64,000 bases of DNA from the NCBI GenBank assembly GCA_034401795.1, contig CM067370.1, forward strand, positions 66,151,188 to 66,215,187, read 5' to 3'. Positions 37,125 to 50,561 of this stretch are shown piece after piece (position 1 is the first letter of the stretch; each line of letters starts with the position of its first letter). This stretch comes from Chaetoderma sp. LZ-2023a. Taxonomy: Eukaryota; Mollusca; Caudofoveata; Chaetodermatida; Chaetodermatidae. The position numbers and the translations under genes were made by a program. The notes under the pieces were generated by a model. The model was not told the DNA's origin. It saw only the letters and a list, made by a program, of their open reading frames with translations, and did no database searches.

Positions 37125-37752
37125 TTAACTTGGAGCACCGTCGGTTGATTTAGTGATGGCTTGGTCCTCACAGATAATCCTAGAACGAGTTTGGTGGCAC
37201 TCAAACATATATCTTCTACTTAGCAATTCAATGTTACAGATCAAGTGTCTGTTTATGTGGTCTATATCAATAAGTTTGGAAGCATCAAGCAATAACTGAA
37301 GCAGGTTACCAGTGGATTGACTAATTAAGATTAACAGTTCTACATAGCCATAGTAAATCAGCAATCTCTGGAAGATATCGTGACCTGATGCTCTGTAATC
37401 TCTTGCACTGGCACAGGAAATGTTCACGATCTTCTGGAGATTCGTGACAAAGTATGCGTGTAGGGTCGACTTCGTTCTGGTTAAATATAACACGATTGGT
37501 CTGGAGTATATAACATCCAGTAAGAAGTCTAATTTTATGTAAGCTCTCTCGACATTTCTAACCTCTCCCTTGACTGTAGACCAGACTGGGGGTGGCTGCT
37601 TATTTGAGCATACTTTAAAGTTGAGATATCTTAGTGAGTTCATGGAAGAGGCTTCCTGTTCCATTTTTGTGTACCAGTAGTTGTTAATCTGATTCTTGGC
37701 TAATCGCTTCCCCTCATCTCTAGTAGGTGGGTCCTAGAACTAGGGGTGTGAT
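37125..37752 (-). pseudogene. LINE ORF2 C-terminal end (3' part of a LINE split by a solo LTR)
   Basis: Minus-strand frame of about 200 codons up to a stop at 37,125. It matches the C-terminal tail of non-LTR ORF2 proteins common in marine invertebrates: NQINNYWYTKMEQEASSMNS and SLRYLNFKVC, then VERAYIKLDFLLDVI, then a decayed C-x-C/H segment (normally CPLC...ET..HF), and finally GNLLQLLLDASKL. Two stops lie near the start (about 37,739 and 37,733). The frame continues without shift from the segment at 41,736 upward once the LTR and one TGAT are removed. Confidence 0.82.
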
Positions 37753-38187
37753 TGTGACATGGATTGACCGGGCGGGTACTGGCCATCCAAGCCAAGCTGG
37801 GTATGGGCCGTCCGTCCTGGAGTCGTTCCCATAAGCACACGCCCCTGGGTAGAGCAATAAGTGTGTATAAGCCTATACGAGAGGAATTTCGTCGTGAAAA
37901 CGACTACGTTCATTAGAATGCATAGTGTACATGCGCGCACTCAGACGCTTCATCGACGACACGCGTGTCAAGAATGTAGGTGAGTGTGTACCTCTAGTGT
38001 ACCGAGTTGGTACTAGTAAATGCCTTTACTCTATTTATTCTCGTCGTTCTTGGTAGGAATTAGGACCAGAATTTGACGAGCTTTTTAAAACTCCAAACCA
38101 TTTTAAAATCGGTTCAGAAATGGCCGAGTTATCATCGATTCTCCCCGATAAATTATGTTCAAAATATTTCTATAAAGTCGTAATCGC

Positions 38188-38451
<264 letters not shown>

Positions 38452-40235
38452 CTCGATAGATAGTGAGTTGTGTACACGCGACTTACTACGTCACACTACA
38501 CATCTATACATATAGTAATACATAGATAATTGTGTACAAGTCACAGTATTCTAGCGCGCTGATTGGTTGGTACAGCGATTGCTGGTTGGTCAAGCGTGTA
38601 TGAAAGGGGGTGAAATTCGAAGATTAGGAGCATCGTCGGCGTGGAGGCCGAGAGTCGAGGACTGGCCCTAAGAGTGGGAGCTTGACACATGGACCGGAAC
38701 ACTGTTAGATAGATACAGCACATCATCTCGGTTCCGCACGACTTTCAGTTCAGCTCACTCCGGAAAGCAGTTCTTGGCTACCTGCATCAACTAATTTTGG
38801 ATGCAATAATAATCTAAAATCATGGTTCCCATTTGCGAAGACCAATAAGCGGAACTTTCTGCGGGAGGGTCTTCAGACCCAGTATGTCGACTTCTACATA
38901 ATGTAGAGCAGTGATGTTTCTTGGTGAATGACTCACCGGATCTGACGACCACGCGAAAGTGGAAAGCAAACCACCGTACTGCATGTCGTGTGGCCACCTT
39001 TGTAACTTTTTTACCACAACCAAGTTGACTTTTCCCAGTGCGCCGCAAGAGCTATGTGACGTACCCCGCACTGTGTGCTTCAATATGTACATGCATAGAA
39101 ATATTATTTATAGTAACCCTATCTGTTAATGGGTTATGTTTAACTTTCATGCTTCCATCGCCGGACGGAGAACTTTCTTCTCCCCGTTTAATTCTTGATT
39201 TAGTTATAGAGATGATCTAGTAGACATTACTCATTGCTTTGTGTTACCGTCCTGAGTTTGTACAGTATCATCTTGGAATCAGCATGCGGAGACCAATCTA
39301 CGGAAACCAGCTGCGGGGATCTGCATGCGGAAACCTTCAATCCTCAGAAAATGTGTCGACTCGCGCTACGTGTATGTAGCATCTCAATTTCAGTAACGTA
39401 GTAGCCTGTTCCATCCAAGTAACTACTAGGTATTCGAGTAACTACACATATTATATTTTATCATCATAAATTTACGTCCGTATAAGGTACTGATGACCAA
39501 CCGGTACTGTACCGGTCTTGGGACTGCAATTTATTATTTCTTAATTAAACCGTCTCTATTATATTTGTTTACTGTAAGTGCTTGACTAACCGCACCGTAT
39601 TAGGTTATTGACCTATGTATACCTTCTACCTCATCTAATCAAACTGTAAAGCCTGTGATATTGTTTCAATTGCAATGGTTAGTTATGTATATGGCAGGTA
39701 GCCGTCCAGTTCATATGTTTTGTTTATTTATGCAAAACTTTGGACGGCAGTACACTAGGAGATACTATACAGCAACAATATATGCATCATTCATTCCCGC
39801 CACCAACAATTTTACACTGAGGTCGCTGACCGTGCTCTACATATTGAGCCCGGCATGCTATCGACTAACCTTGACTATTCAGCTCGGTAGAATAGGTTAA
39901 AGTGGTCAGGGACAATTTCTTCGTTAGTGTATGCCTCTTTTCAGACTGTTGTGGTAATATAGCCCCACACACCAGCAAGGTTGTGCAAAATTGGCCAAAT
40001 ACCTATATGGCCTCATATGTATTAAGTAATTGTCTCTTTCCATGATCCACTCAGCCGCAAGGCTTCTTAATTGTTTGGATATCCCACATTGTACTGATCT
40101 GACTCTCGAAAACTATCGGAGGTTTTCAAGCATTGATGGCCAAAGTGCGGGTTTACATATATCTCCCACTGTATCTTCGGATACTCAGTAGTTAGACATC
40201 TTTGCCAAGGAAGGAAAGCACTGCGACAATATATA

Positions 40236-40286
<51 letters not shown>

Positions 40287-40287
40287 A
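40236..40287. repeat. (TTA)n microsatellite
   Basis: Pure trinucleotide array inside the copy-3 LTR; absent at the corresponding place in copies 1 and 2. Confidence 0.97.
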
Positions 40288-41384
40288 TAGGATATATTAT
40301 TTCCAGCCCGCAGTGCATATTGGACATATTGGAACATAAACCTAACGCCAGGTCAATAGCTAAGTCCATATGATTGGTGACGGACGAGACACGCATCTCC
40401 ACCCAACTCGTTGCAGTGTCTGGGCACGATCTTGGAATCTGCCACGCCCTTACGAGAATGACACTCGTGGTGGATATTCGTCTCTCTACCCCCACTGTAA
40501 CGATATGCCAGTCTTTAAATTTGCTTGTGTAAAATGTAGCCATCGTCCAGTGATGTTTTATGTGGTTATGAAGCAAGGCATCTGGACTCTCGCCTAGTTC
40601 AGATGTGTTGTGAAGTAACATGTACGCCGCTGTCCATGGAGGTAGATGCTTTCTAAGGCAACCTACAGGAAGCGGGGCATCTGCGCTCATTGGATATCCA
40701 GATGTCTAACGATAAGTAGGATTCTCTGCTACTTGCGGCCTAAACTAGTTCTCTTTTCTAAAATCTAAATGATAGGTTAGGAATGGCAGAAGGTCCGCAT
40801 AAATAAAAGCGGTATCTTGGAATGACATAAGACGGGGACTTGTGAATCCTCCGGGAGTCGATCGCCCAGTCTTCACGTAAACCAGTATGCATCACGTTAA
40901 TTATATTTTTCACTAGGATGGTCTTTTTCCCTTGCATTTTTGTTGAACAAAAGAGTGCCCCTTTTTGCCAGCTCTTTTCTTCCACTTCGGGATCGAAGGC
41001 ATTTTCCTGTGATGGAAGCCTGCGCGAGGCACTTGCCTCTTACATAAGCGAGATATATTGTGATGGAGGCCCATGCGAGGCTATTACCTCTCGCACTAAC
41101 AAGTAGCATCTAGGTAACCAGAGCCCGCACGTGGCATATCCCTCTCGTAATATCAGGAGTATTTTTCTTTTGTATCATGAAGGTATAATAGCTTATATTA
41201 AGTTAACCAGTGCCCTCGTTATGTGGATGCCTCCCTTGTGGGGATACCTCTGCGGATTTACGAGTCCTTGTGTTACCTCCGGCGACCCCACGTGCAAAGT
41301 ATATTAGCTAACTCTACTTTTTGTATTATAGCATATGCTCAATTACTGTCAAACGATCTACCATTGTTTGACAAACTGTTATTT

Positions 41385-41485
<101 letters not shown>

Positions 41486-41735
41486 ATACCGGTGACACAA
41501 ATAGTTGGGCTGATACCATGCAGTTCAATCTTAGCGGCAATGGTCGCACGGCTCACTGTAACAATTGAGTTCCACCGGCCTTAGGAGCCGGTCTATGTAT
41601 TTCATGGAGCGATGTCCTACAGGATCCGGAACCCTGAGACTCAGAGCTAACCAGCCCCCTCGTTCATAATGCACGCATGGCACGACGGGCGGGTTCTTCG
41701 TGCCGGAACGACCCGACAATAGCCCATGAGCTACA

Positions 41736-42290
41736 TGATACATGCGGTAGCTCATATTTTTGTATGGGCTGTCTTACTTTACTGAACCAACTCTTGCCAT
41801 TTAGCGCTTTCAAGGCAATCTGATGTTTCGCTAAGTCGTGCTCCATTGATCCAACGTTTTTGCATATGCTTAGAAAGAGATTGATTATCCTTTTATCCAG
41901 TATGGCTTCTGTCTTTTCCACTCCTAGTAATAATAACGCCACCATATCTGCACATTGGGTTGGAAGGTGATGAATTTGTTTCACTTTTGGAAGTCTTCAA
42001 GCTGCTTAATATCACTTTTCTTTAGGTCCAATACTTCAAGCCCATGTAGTAGCCTTGGTAGAACATACACTTTCCATATGTTTGTTGTTATAATGAGATT
42101 AACAACATTCCTTCTGTGGAGACTGGCTCCTAGGCGCTGATAGAGTGCGCTTCTTGCAGTTTTTATATTGACATAGATGTTAAACATTGTTTTCCACATT
42201 TCTGTGTATTCCTAGGTGGACAGTTGCTTGCAGTTGTGGCAATTCCTCACCATTGATGGTGGGGTAATGTGATTACTCATTGTGCTAGTG
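41736..42290 (-). pseudogene. LINE ORF2, upstream part of the LTR-split copy
   Basis: Minus strand from high to low: TINGEELPQLQATVHLGIHR (about 42,267-42,208), ARSALYQRLGASLH and NIWKVYVLPRLLHGLEVLDL (42,199-42,030), then LPTQCADMVALLLLGVEKTE and HDLAKHQIALKALNGKSWFS (41,970-41,790). These match the end of the RT palm/thumb and the following conserved C-terminal blocks of invertebrate LINEs. One frame change lies near 41,985. Upstream RT motifs are too decayed to place. Confidence 0.82.
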
Positions 42291-43050
42291 GGCAGATATA
42301 TATCGGATGAGGTAAGGTTTGTAAACTGTTCAGTTATGGTAGTCACCGCAGTGTTGTCCTGGAATTTGTTTTGGATCTAGGTTAGTTATTCAGTCAAAGC
42401 GCCATTTTAGCATGTACGGTTACTTCAAGAGTTACTGGAATAAAAGGTTACTTATTTTGTGGATGGATCCTACCTTAATCTCTCCAAACCATGTAGAGTC
42501 GGGTCAATTCTCACTGGGCTGCTGACTCTACTGGGCTGCTCTCTCGAGTTGAGATTACACAGGACCCTCTTGCTTCTAGTGACATTGAACTCATTGGCAA
42601 GCTCCTAAGGTGGCAGTGGATCACTGGTACCGATTATTCTGATCACAACGCATGATAAATTGATTATATATTTGATGATTCGTTGATCAATTTTGTAATG
42701 TTAGGCTTAGGTTTGCAGATTTAACGATTACCGATTAAAACAATTTCTTGTAAGTATGATGATTTTCACAGATTCTTTGGTTCATATTACAGGTTTGAAG
42801 TTTATGTTTGAAAAAAAATCACAGTTTGTTTGACTATCACAGGATTTGATCACTTAATTCTTCGATACTCGAGTGCTTTAACTGAGTTAGGATTTCTCTG
42901 ACCAATTCGCCTCTGGATGTGTATTTTAGAGTTTATTTCAATAAGATATAAAATGCAGAAACGAGGATTACAAGTTCATAAACAAGGTTAAGACATCGAG
43001 AATATAGTTAAAAGTTAAGTTACTTGTTAAAAATTATGGTGCCGAGTATT
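42291..43050. other. no gene seen
   Basis: Possibly decayed upstream LINE sequence; no motif recognised. Confidence 0.45.
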
Positions 43051-44817
43051 GTATTGTAGCTCGCCGAGTAGTGTCGGGCCGTTCCAGTGTATCATGTCGA
43101 CTCGCCATGCCGCAAGTGCACGACGAATGATGACGCTGGTTAGTATCCGGTCTCGGGGTGACGGACCTTGTACGAGATTGCCCTGCGGGTAACAAAAACC
43201 GGCTCCTAAGGCCAGTGGAACTCAATCATTCCGGTGGGGCCGTGTGACCATCGTCACGGACATTAAATACAGCAGTCTCATCCCAAGAATTTGTGTCACC
43301 AGTATGGCTGTCCATAGCGATTTCGTGATCTATGGACTTACAAGATTTGATTTTGGTGACCTAAAAATATACGTCTATACAATGATTTTACCTAAACAAT
43401 TATAAATATGCTAGATAAAACTAAAATAAGAGCATACAAAAATATGAGACATAGAGACAGGTAGATGACCTTTTAAACATGGGGCTCCCGGAGGTACCAC
43501 ACAGACTCATAAGTCTGCACAGGTACCCCTGCAAGGGAGGCTCCCGTACACGAGCCTTAACTAATTAACTTAATATAAGTTATTATACCTCTAGGCTGAA
43601 AGGAAGAAGTTTATCACGGACGAAAAGTTATGTGCCTCATGCGGGCACTACTCCTAGTGCTAGTTTGGGTGAGGAGTATTATCCTCGCATGGACTGTCGT
43701 CGCTGAATCCTTGCGAGAGGCAAGTGCCTCGCGCGGGCCTCCATCTCGGGAAGGTGTCGCCACTGCTTAAAGCGGGAGAAGAATAGTAGCCAAAAATGGG
43801 CCTACTCTAATATTTCAACCAAAAATGCTTGAGAAAGAAAAGACCCTACCTAGTGAGATTATGACTATCGGGATTCGTGCTGTTTTACATGAAGACGGGA
43901 CGAGCGATTCCTGATGGATTCCCTTGTCACCATCTTATGTGATTCTTAGTATGCTGAATTAGTAGTTGCTGCTTTATTTATGCGGGCCTTCTGCTTTGCT
44001 TAATTAGCGTTTAGTTGTTTTTAAAACAAGAACTATTTTTGGCCGCAAATGGCTGGTATCTACCTAGCTATTAGACATGGCTGTCACTGAGAACAGATGC
44101 CCTAAGGCATCAATACTGAAGACAGCGCTCATACATGTTACTTAGTAAGATCCCCGAACTGGATAAGAATCCGGACATCCCGCTCCATAACCACATAGAA
44201 TGTTACAAGACACAAAAGTGTTATTAGACCATTGTTCTATCGTTATGGTGGGGGTGAGAGAGACGAATACCCACCATAAATGTCCTTCCCGCAAGTGCGT
44301 GGCAGATCTAAATATCATGCCCAGACATTCTTATGGAATTCAGTGGGGATACATATCTCGCCCGTCACCGGGTCCTATGGAACTAATCGTTTAACCTGTC
44401 ATTAGGTTTTTATACAAGTTTCCCTGTTTTGCACTGCAGTGTGGGAGGTTTGTTCAGTAATAAAAATAACTATTAATATATGTTTTCTCAGTGCTTTCCT
44501 ACATTGGCTAAAGTGCTAACTACTAAGTATCCAAAGATACAAGGCGAATGTATGTGATATCACACCCTGGCCGAGTTGGTAATGAAGAAAGTGTCTCTAA
44601 TCATTTTGAACCTATCCTATCGAGCTGAATAGAAAAGGTTTAGTCAGTAGCATGCCGGGCTAAACAGAGTTATAGCACGGACAGTGACCTCAGTGAAAAA
44701 TTGTTGGTGGCGGGAGACGGTGCTGCATATATAAGTGTTGCTGTATAGTGTTTCCTACGTGCACTGCAGTCCTATATTTTCTAGAAATAAGCAAAACATA
44801 TGAACTGATGGCCACTG

Positions 44818-45711
<894 letters not shown>

Positions 45712-45784
<73 letters not shown>
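45712..45784. repeat. (TA)n microsatellite, right of Tc1 insert
   Basis: Right half of the array split by the Tc1-type insertion. Confidence 0.97.
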
Positions 45785-45789
<5 letters not shown>

Positions 45790-47202
45790 ATCTAGCCAGA
45801 ACAATCAATACGGTATCAAATGATCAAAGTTATATAGTTAGTACAGGTTAACGAACCTACTACGGTGCGGTTAGTAAAACACCTTACAGAAAATGAGAAT
45901 TACTATAAACAAATACAGAAATTATAACTAGCGGTCCTAAGACCGTTACAGTACCTTTTAGTCATCAGGACCGTTCTTACGGATACAATATAATTAAAGA
46001 AGTACATATAGAGAAATAATTAAACTGTGAAGTATAGTTACTTGAATATCGGAAGTCAAGTTGATGCATTCTCAGGAAGCTGGAAAGTTCCTGCAGGTTG
46101 GTTCCCGCAAGCTGTTTTCTGCAAACAAGATTTCCGCAAGAACACTTATGGCGGGAGGACATCGCTCAGCACTGTTAGCCTAATAGGATACGATAGTACT
46201 ACTGTGGTGAAGAAAGTTCCCGTACACCGATGGCACGGATGGAAGTTGTAAACAACCCGATCACATGCGAGGGTTGTCAGAGGCAAACACAGATACAAAA
46301 CAAAGCTTCATGGTGCTGGGTACGTCAGCCAGCTCTGAAGACTCACCGGGCAGAGTGTACTTGCTGCGGTCGAAAGTTAGAAGAACCTACACGATATTAG
46401 TGCGATGACAGTTGAAATACCACTTTTAGGCGTGGCCGGCAGATCCGGCGAGTCATCCATCAAAGAACATCCTGCCTCTACATCTGTAGAATCAGATATT
46501 CAGGCCGTAAAGGCCTCACCGCAAATTCGTGTTCCGAAGTAGATATTGATCTTCGTGAACAATAATCAGAAAGTTACAAATTACTCCTGTAAGTACGGAG
46601 TTACAAAATTGTTTTACTGCGGTGGGTTGGGCAACTGCCAGCTATAGGAGAAAACCCCAACTCATAGCGAAGTAATACGCATACATTGTCTGTTGCACTG
46701 ATAGTAGCTGGTACAAATCCAACCTGTTCGGTCCCTGGCTGAGGATGCTCTCGATCTCTGGATCGCGTCTCCTTTTATACTCCTCGTGACGCAATATTTT
46801 GAAGATAATCAAGAAGGGTTTTCCGTGGCATTTCTTAACCGATTTTGAAATGGTTTACAGATTTAAAAATCCCATTGAATTCTGGTCTTGATTAATGCCC
46901 GATTCAATGGGAAGAGGGAATCAATAAATATTACAGGGTACCATCTCGTTACATTAAAAGTGTCATCCTATCTTGGTCGTAAACTACGTGCTCCATCAAA
47001 AATAGCATCTAGACGTGTGCATGCGCATCATGCGTTTTAATGAACTTAGTCCTTTTCACAATGCGATCTCTTTCATAGGCCCATATATGCTTATTGCTCT
47101 ACCCAAGGGGGGGGGGCGTGTTCAGGGAACTAATCCAGGACGGGCGGCGCGTACTCAGCTTAGCTGGCACAGCTGGTACCTGACCGGTCGTTCCGAACTA
47201 CA

Positions 47203-47214
47203 CCACCCTCTCCT
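47203..47214 (-). promoter_or_regulatory. polypurine tract of the copy-4 element
   Basis: The minus strand reads AGGAGAGGGTGG immediately before the TGTAG start of the 3' LTR. A purine tract at this exact place primes plus-strand DNA synthesis in LTR retrotransposons, and fixes the element's orientation. Confidence 0.8.
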
Positions 47215-47622
47215 AGTTTGACATCCGTGGCAAACGATCATGCATGCCGGATCGACGCATGGACGTATGCTGGGCGGGAATTATAGACTTCCTGGGCAGG
47301 TGCGTGGCCGGTGAGGAGTAGTGACGCAATAGACGCGTATTCAAGAGACAGAGCACATAGAGGTGCCAAGAGGAGGGGGGAGGCATACTTTTAGTTTTCA
47401 ATTTTTTTTTGTTTTGTTTTATTAATATTACGGTGCGTGCTGTAACTTTATTTATTAAATAACAAATAACAATAGCTCGCATGGGTGTTCTCTCCGAGTG
47501 CGGTAAATCATTATCTCTGCAGAGAACACCCAAGCTCCAACGTACCACAATTTAAGTTTTAAATACATAATATAGTAAAAAAATATATATAAGTATACAT
47601 ATATGAACCATGTAACATATCC
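47215..47622 (-). other. region between zinc-finger ORF and polypurine tract; short hairpin
   Basis: Contains an 11-bp stem GGGTGTTCTCT / AGAGAACACCC at about 47,484-47,530. A 111-codon minus frame (47,548-47,213) runs to the tract but has no known motif. Confidence 0.5.
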
Positions 47623-48291
47623 TTATGGGGTATTTAGTGAATCACTCCGAACTACTTGCGCATACCGGGTAAATAAAGGGGTATGCAACACGTATCTCTT
47701 ATTATTTATTAAAAATATATATTTGCGGTCCGTTTTAGCGGGTCTGCAATGGGCAGCTCTCGCTGGCCCCATATCCGTCCTGACATCCAAGAGAGGAAGA
47801 AAAATAATAAGAAAAATAGTATATAATAATAATAGCTCAAAAGTTAGTTTATCTGGCGGTACGGTGCTTATGGTAGCCATGGGAAGACGATGACTAACGG
47901 GATATCTATGAGTAGTGTTCTTCGTGCGGGCAATTTTCTCGGTCGGAAGAACTTTGACCGGGAACCGAGATTCGAAACGGGTGGCTAAAACGGCACGATC
48001 CTCGTTTTCTTCCCCAGGAACTAATGTTACTTCTAACACATGGTGATGATATCGGAGTGCGTGGGTCACCCTGTAGCGAGCAGTGGTGTAGAGATACTGG
48101 CACGTCACACAGAAGGCTGGCTGGAAGAGATTATCCTTATTAACATGAAGTGTGCGGTCAGATTTTCTAGTAAAAGTTCTAGTACAGGGCTCTCCGCTAG
48201 CTAATAACGAGCTGCACGGAAACCATTTTGGAACTGGTACCGATTCTTCTTCAGACGAATCCGATAACGCTAAATCTTCAAGGAGTGACAT
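47623..48291 (-). CDS. C2H2-like zinc-finger ORF between pol and 3' LTR
   Basis: An intact 222-codon frame on the coding strand of the Gypsy-type element, in the slot where some elements carry env or an accessory gene. Seen: an acidic start (LALSDSSEEES), then a degenerate finger with CSSLLASGEPC, then a clean C2H2 finger FCVTCQYLYTTARYRVTHALRYHHH-type (C-x2-C-x12-H-x4-H, about residues 61-82). A hydrophobic stretch LLLLYTIFLIIFLPLLDV (about residues 153-170) could be one membrane segment. No signal peptide or fusion motif, so it does not look like env. It is longer than chance would favour in a decayed element. Whether it belongs to the retrotransposon or to something inserted in it is unresolved. 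Function unknown. Confidence 0.45.
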   Translation of the reverse strand: MSLLEDLALSDSSEEESVPVPKWFPCSSLLASGEPCTRTFTRKSDRTLHVNKDNLFQPAFCVTCQYLYTTARYRVTHALRYHHHVLEVTLVPGEENEDRAVLATRFESRFPVKVLPTEKIARTKNTTHRYPVSHRLPMATISTVPPDKLTFELLLLYTIFLIIFLPLLDVRTDMGPARAAHCRPAKTDRKYIFLINNKRYVLHTPLFTRYAQVVRSDSLNTP

Positions 48292-50561
48292 CTCGTTCCC
48301 GCATGGTAGTTGGCTGCGGGAACCTTATTCAAAACCTAATGCCCTATCTCTTCATTGTATTTAACTTTCCAGGCCAAGTATAATAATGAAATAATAATAA
48401 AACAGCAGAATTTGGTTTGCGACACGAAAGAAGCCTAATGCTTTACGTTCTTCCCTGGTGTCGAGTTTTGATGGGAAGACAAATTTTCAGAGCGCACTTC
48501 CTCCTTTTGTACTATTTGGTGACGTCACAGGTGGCGGATGACCACACCTAAAAGTTTTAACAGCTGATTCGGTCATTCTTATGTGAAAGTTTCCTCTTTT
48601 TCTGACCTAGACGTCTAGGGATTAATTCTTCCCATATAAAGGGAGTACTTTTAATTATAGGAAGAATGGCTCGATAACCTTGTCTTAATTTCGCGCATTT
48701 AACAGCCTTCGATCAACATAGAAATGTGGTACTACTTTTTCTTTGCGGTGCCTCACCTTTTAATTAGCGTGAGGCGGTTCTAGATTGGATGCTTAGGAAC
48801 TTGCATGTTTTAATTTTAGGCTGGAGCGCTCGATGGGGGTGTGTGGGAGCCAGGTGACGTCAGCGATAATTACTCAGACTCTCCCTCACCACCCCTCCAT
48901 CACGCTGTGGTAGTCGCGTCTTTGGGCGGCTCTTGTGTTTAAAGCGTTTGATCCAATTTACTGGAAATAGCAGTAAATGTCACGTGGCTCTAAAAAGCAC
49001 GCGTTTGATCGTAAACATATATGCTGTTTATGGTGACGGCCAAAATGCTGTTGCTGAGGTGTAGCCTTGTTGCAGATGTGAGAGATAGAAATATATATGT
49101 TACATCAAGATCTTTATAATGTCCCCTATTTGCGCGAGTCTCTCTGTAATTATACTGTCAGATTTTTGATGCGGCTTTACCGGCCCGTGCGCTAATGATT
49201 TGTAGCACGGTAGAGCAGTTGTGTTCTTAATAAAAAATTTAACAGTAAAGTTGTAAGTAATTTGATGTGTGGTTTAAACAGATCTATTCAGGCGGCAGAT
49301 CAACGTTACTGATCCTGTCAAGAAAGCTGTGTTTTCCGAGCGGGAGGGCTAGCCACACATTCTCCTCAATGTGTAGAACTAGCTCCATCCCGGCCTAGAC
49401 CAGACACATTAATACCGCTTAATAATGGTTAAATTACAGTACAACTCGAAAGGTGTGTGCCACAGTTATTACAATTTACAATGCTGTCATTGGGAGATTG
49501 TGAATACAGTCAACCTGAGTGTCTGTGTTTCTGACATGTTGGTGATTTGAATCTGATACGCGCGACTGGTTATCTGTGGATGATACTTGCGCTGTGGTGT
49601 AGGTGACGTGTTTATGGCTGTCAGGTGCGGGAGTGGGGAGGGAGTGGCGGCGGGATTGTCAACTGTATCGAACCCTGAGGGTATTTCACTCTGTAATGAC
49701 CGAGCCCGTGGGTGGGACAGAGTTACTTTAGAGTGCAGATGACCTGTCGGATGCTGTTGTAACTTTGATCAATCCATTGTCAAATTCAACTTTTCGGTAG
49801 TAAAATCCTACTCGTGACTGACGACAATGCGGGCATCTTGCTCTCTTAATAATATCGACTGTTATTACGTGTAGATGAAGTATGTAGATTTAGCTGTTTC
49901 CGTACGACGTCGGGAAAAGGGAAAAGGGAAAAGGGGAGGACCGTTGGACAAACGTTCCTCCCGTGACGCGTACTGTAGATGGCTGTAGTGCATTCCTTAT
50001 ATCCACATGATCAGTTTTCCCGTAACTGGGTAAGAGGGTGTGCGCGGGAGATTTGTCGGCCGTTGTCTGTTGATGATAATGCTGTTGTCGGGATGTCCGG
50101 GCTGATGTAGGATGCTAATGTTATAAGCGAAGTGGGCGCATTCCAGTTTTCCACACTGGTGAACGCCAAGTCTGTTGTTATTTGCGGGAGGTGTGGTCTG
50201 CAGGAGATATTATTTCTCCCGCAATTTGTGCGGGAGGAATTTGTTGCGGGAATTTTTATGTCTACTGGGAATTAATTAATACCGGTAGGTGCTGCTAAGT
50301 GATGTTGTTGCCGATGTTGACTGGCTCTGTTATGCTGAGTATAACCGAGCAAGTATGTGCTGTACGCGCAATGATGAATTGACGTATCCAGTCTTGAAGG
50401 CAGGTGTGTCCTGTAGGTGTTGACGTTCTGTATGTTGTGTGATGTTCCGACTGCTCATGGTGGGGAGGGGGAGTATGGTAGGCCAGTTGGATGGGGTGGC
50501 CTTTGGACAGGGGGATGTGGTCATCTCCCGTTACACGATGGTTGGTGTCCTGTCATAGTTT
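48292..50561. other. no recognised gene; internal non-coding part of the copy-4 element
   Basis: About 2.3 kb with no long frame. Holds TGACGTCA near 48,521 and TGACGTCAG near 48,852, and a GGGAAAAGGGAAAAGGGAAAA purine tract at about 49,913-49,936. It may include sequence inserted after the element. Confidence 0.5.

Noticed and set aside
37125-37664. 179-codon ORF as a host gene
   Set aside because: Matches LINE ORF2 C-terminal motifs and is continuous with LINE sequence on the far side of the solo LTR.
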